Assembly (NCBI GenBank): GCA_016719015.1
Contig: JADKAZ010000001.1
Location: 248,001 to 312,000 of the forward strand
DNA length: 64,000 nt
Direction of reading: 5' to 3'
Source: Chitinophagaceae bacterium
GTDB taxonomy: Bacteria > Bacteroidota > Bacteroidia > Chitinophagales > Chitinophagaceae
A model generated the notes under the pieces. That model was not told the DNA's origin. It saw only the letters and a list, made by a program, of their open reading frames with translations, and did no database searches. A program made the translations under genes and the position numbers. Positions 62,579-64,000 of this stretch are shown in pieces; within the stretch, counting starts at the first letter, position 1; each line of letters opens with the position of its first letter.

Positions 62579-63589
62579 ATGAAAATAGATATACATACAC
62601 ACATCATGCCCGACAAAATGCCAAACTGGACCCAAAAGTTTGGCTATGGTGAATTCATACATTTAGAACACCGCAACTGCGAAGCCTGCATGATGAAAGG
62701 TGATAAGCTTTTTAGAGTAGTGGAAGAAAACTGCTACAAGGCAGACATACGGTTAAAACAGATGGAAGAAACCGAAGTGTCAATACAGGTACTCTCTACT
62801 ATTCCCGTTTTATTTAATTATTGGGCAAAGCCTGCTGATGGTTTAGAGACCTCCCGTTTCCTGAACGACCATATAGCTGAAACTGTAGATAAAGAACCTA
62901 ATCACTTTATAGGACTAGGCACTGTTCCCTTACAAGACACCGATCTTGCTATTAAAGAAATGGAACGATGTGTAAAAAAATTAAAAATGCCGGGATTGGA
63001 GATCGGCTCCAACATCAATGGAAAAAATCTTTCTGACCCCTGCTTCTTACCTTTTTATGAAGCGGCTGAAAAACTGAACTGTGCTTTATTCATTCACCCC
63101 TGGGAAATGATGGGTGAAACACAAATGGAAAAATACTGGCTGCCCTGGCTGGTAGGTATGCCTGCTGAAACAGCAAGAGCCATTTGCTCCATACTATTCA
63201 GCGGGGTGCTTGAAAAATTTCCTAAACTGAGGATTTCATTTGCACATGGAGGAGGTTCATTCCCGATCACTATAGGCCGTATAGAACATGGATTTAAAGT
63301 ACGACCGGATTTAGTGGCTGTTGACAACCCCATTAATCCAAGAAATTATATTGGTAAATTCTGGGTTGATAGTTTAGTACATGATAAAAAAGCGTTCAGT
63401 TATTTATTAGATGTAATGGGAGAAGACCATATTTGTCTTGGAAGCGATTATCCATTTCCATTGGGGGAACATAAACCCGGGAGGATGATAGAAAAAATGG
63501 ACCTAGGTAAAAAAACAACCAGGAAACTGCTTTACAAAAATGCGCTGGACTGGCTGGGCTTAAGCGAAAAGAATTTGCCTGAGTTTTAA
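62579..63589 (+). CDS. nbaD: 2-amino-3-carboxymuconate-6-semialdehyde decarboxylase (ACMSD)
   Basis: A 336-residue zinc amidohydrolase-fold decarboxylase. Zinc ligands His6 and His8 are in KIDIHTHIMP; the later metal/catalytic residues are in LFIHPWEMMG, SFAHGGGSFP and LGSDYPFP. The family substrate phrase KMPGLEIGSNINGKNLSDP is clear. By removing carboxylate from the dioxygenase product, it steers flow away from quinolinate/NAD and toward catabolism. The ATG at 62579 is preferred to the TTG at 62570. It follows the dioxygenase on the same strand. Confidence 0.96.
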   Translation: MKIDIHTHIMPDKMPNWTQKFGYGEFIHLEHRNCEACMMKGDKLFRVVEENCYKADIRLKQMEETEVSIQVLSTIPVLFNYWAKPADGLETSRFLNDHIAETVDKEPNHFIGLGTVPLQDTDLAIKEMERCVKKLKMPGLEIGSNINGKNLSDPCFLPFYEAAEKLNCALFIHPWEMMGETQMEKYWLPWLVGMPAETARAICSILFSGVLEKFPKLRISFAHGGGSFPITIGRIEHGFKVRPDLVAVDNPINPRNYIGKFWVDSLVHDKKAFSYLLDVMGEDHICLGSDYPFPLGEHKPGRMIEKMDLGKKTTRKLLYKNALDWLGLSEKNLPEF

Positions 63590-63594
63590 ATCTA

Positions 63595-64000
63595 TTACTC
63601 AATAAAAAGATTGGGGTAATCAGTTATAATTCCATCCACTCCCATCGCTTTCAATTCTGCAATCTTCTCTTTTGTATTCACAGTCCATGGAATTATTTTC
63701 ATGTTCTGACTATGGCAACTCTTTACTAATTTTTCATTTACATGAACAAAGGCAGGGCTGTAAATTGTCGGAATAAAGCCTAACGCTTTTATTTGCTCTA
63801 CAAGGCTACGTTTATCAAAATCCTCGATCAGCATGGCTGTTTTTATGTGGGGATATTTTAGATGCAAATATTGCAAGGTCCTGAAATCGAATGATTGAAT
63901 AATGACAAAATCTTCAATCTGCTTTTCCTTTATGACCGCCATCAATAGTTCTACAAATTCTTCCGGCTTCGGATGAAAAACTCCGTCAAATTCCGGGTTA
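63595..64000 (-). CDS. Glycerophosphodiester phosphodiesterase family protein (N-terminus beyond window)
   Basis: The frame is open to the right edge, so only the C-terminal part is present (about 134 residues to the stop). The family ending is clear: IPWTVNTKEKIAELKAMGVDGIITDYPNLF, split here by words, with the Trp-Thr-Val-Asn and Asp-Gly-Ile-Ile-Thr-Asp-Tyr-Pro signatures of GDPD enzymes, which hydrolyse glycerophosphodiesters to glycerol 3-phosphate and alcohols. The N-terminal catalytic HRG motif lies outside. Convergent with the ACMSD gene. Confidence 0.88.
   Translation of the reverse strand, partial: NPEFDGVFHPKPEEFVELLMAVIKEKQIEDFVIIQSFDFRTLQYLHLKYPHIKTAMLIEDFDKRSLVEQIKALGFIPTIYSPAFVHVNEKLVKSCHSQNMKIIPWTVNTKEKIAELKAMGVDGIITDYPNLFIE

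Overview
The window looks like a chromosomal segment of a Bacteroidota bacterium, most likely a Chitinophagaceae relative (inference from gene content, many secreted or lipoprotein products starting MKK/MKx, AT-leaning intergenic DNA, LytS/LytTR and NarL-type two-component systems, an L-threonine dehydrogenase of the epimerase type, the futalosine menaquinone enzyme MqnE, and TAnnTTTG-like promoter cores). No rRNA, tRNA or CRISPR array was seen.

Layout. 0-10 kb: a locus of three secreted caspase-fold (C14) proteins, one cut by the left edge and carrying a second, catalytically dead caspase-like domain, with a lipoprotein, a thioredoxin-fold protein and a small secreted protein. 10-31 kb: mostly housekeeping genes (LacI regulator, PqiA-like, CBS, MutS2 without Smr, MsrA, peptide-binding lipoprotein, M1 peptidase, flippase, NlpC/P60, beta-propeller lipoprotein, DnaE, thioredoxin, nucleoside transporter, MqnE, free-Met-sulfoxide reductase, cupin, acylphosphatase). 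31.2-35.3 kb: a five-gene set (lipoprotein, 152-aa protein, six- or seven-helix membrane protein, histidine kinase, NarL-type regulator) behind a promoter region with five TGCGTA/TACGCA boxes; the first two products end in the same KPSPPAPP tail. 35-43 kb: threonine dehydrogenase, two unknown secreted proteins, a 1027-residue propeller/LytS-type kinase with its LytTR regulator, and KdsA.

43.1-46.5 kb is an accessory patch. Two small genes (RDD membrane protein and RibD_C/DHFR-like reductase) are each bracketed by complementary GTT.../...AAC ends and followed by a shared AACAT(C/T)GGGTTTGCT motif, as expected for integron gene cassettes with attC-like sites. One such site was split by a 1485-bp IS3-family element with 25-bp terminal repeats and a TAT target duplication.

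46.5-55.6 kb: cupin, LolA, FtsK, a 7TMR-DISM-type kinase, DUF423, shikimate kinase and a glutaryl-CoA dehydrogenase-like enzyme. 55.6-63.6 kb: a tryptophan/kynurenine catabolic cluster (kynurenine 3-monooxygenase, kynureninase, 3-hydroxyanthranilate dioxygenase, ACMS decarboxylase, aminomuconate semialdehyde dehydrogenase, RidA-type aminomuconate deaminase and an atypical SDR), plus pyrF. With the glutaryl-CoA dehydrogenase nearby, this suggests flow of kynurenine carbon through 2-oxoadipate and glutaryl-CoA to crotonyl-CoA. The right edge cuts a glycerophosphodiester phosphodiesterase.

A warning for users: at least six reading-frame breaks (two in the first caspase gene, three in the IS3 orfB, one at the start of kmo) can each be repaired by adding one base to a short homopolymer. 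That one-sided pattern suggests undercalled homopolymers in the assembly, though real gene decay is not excluded.
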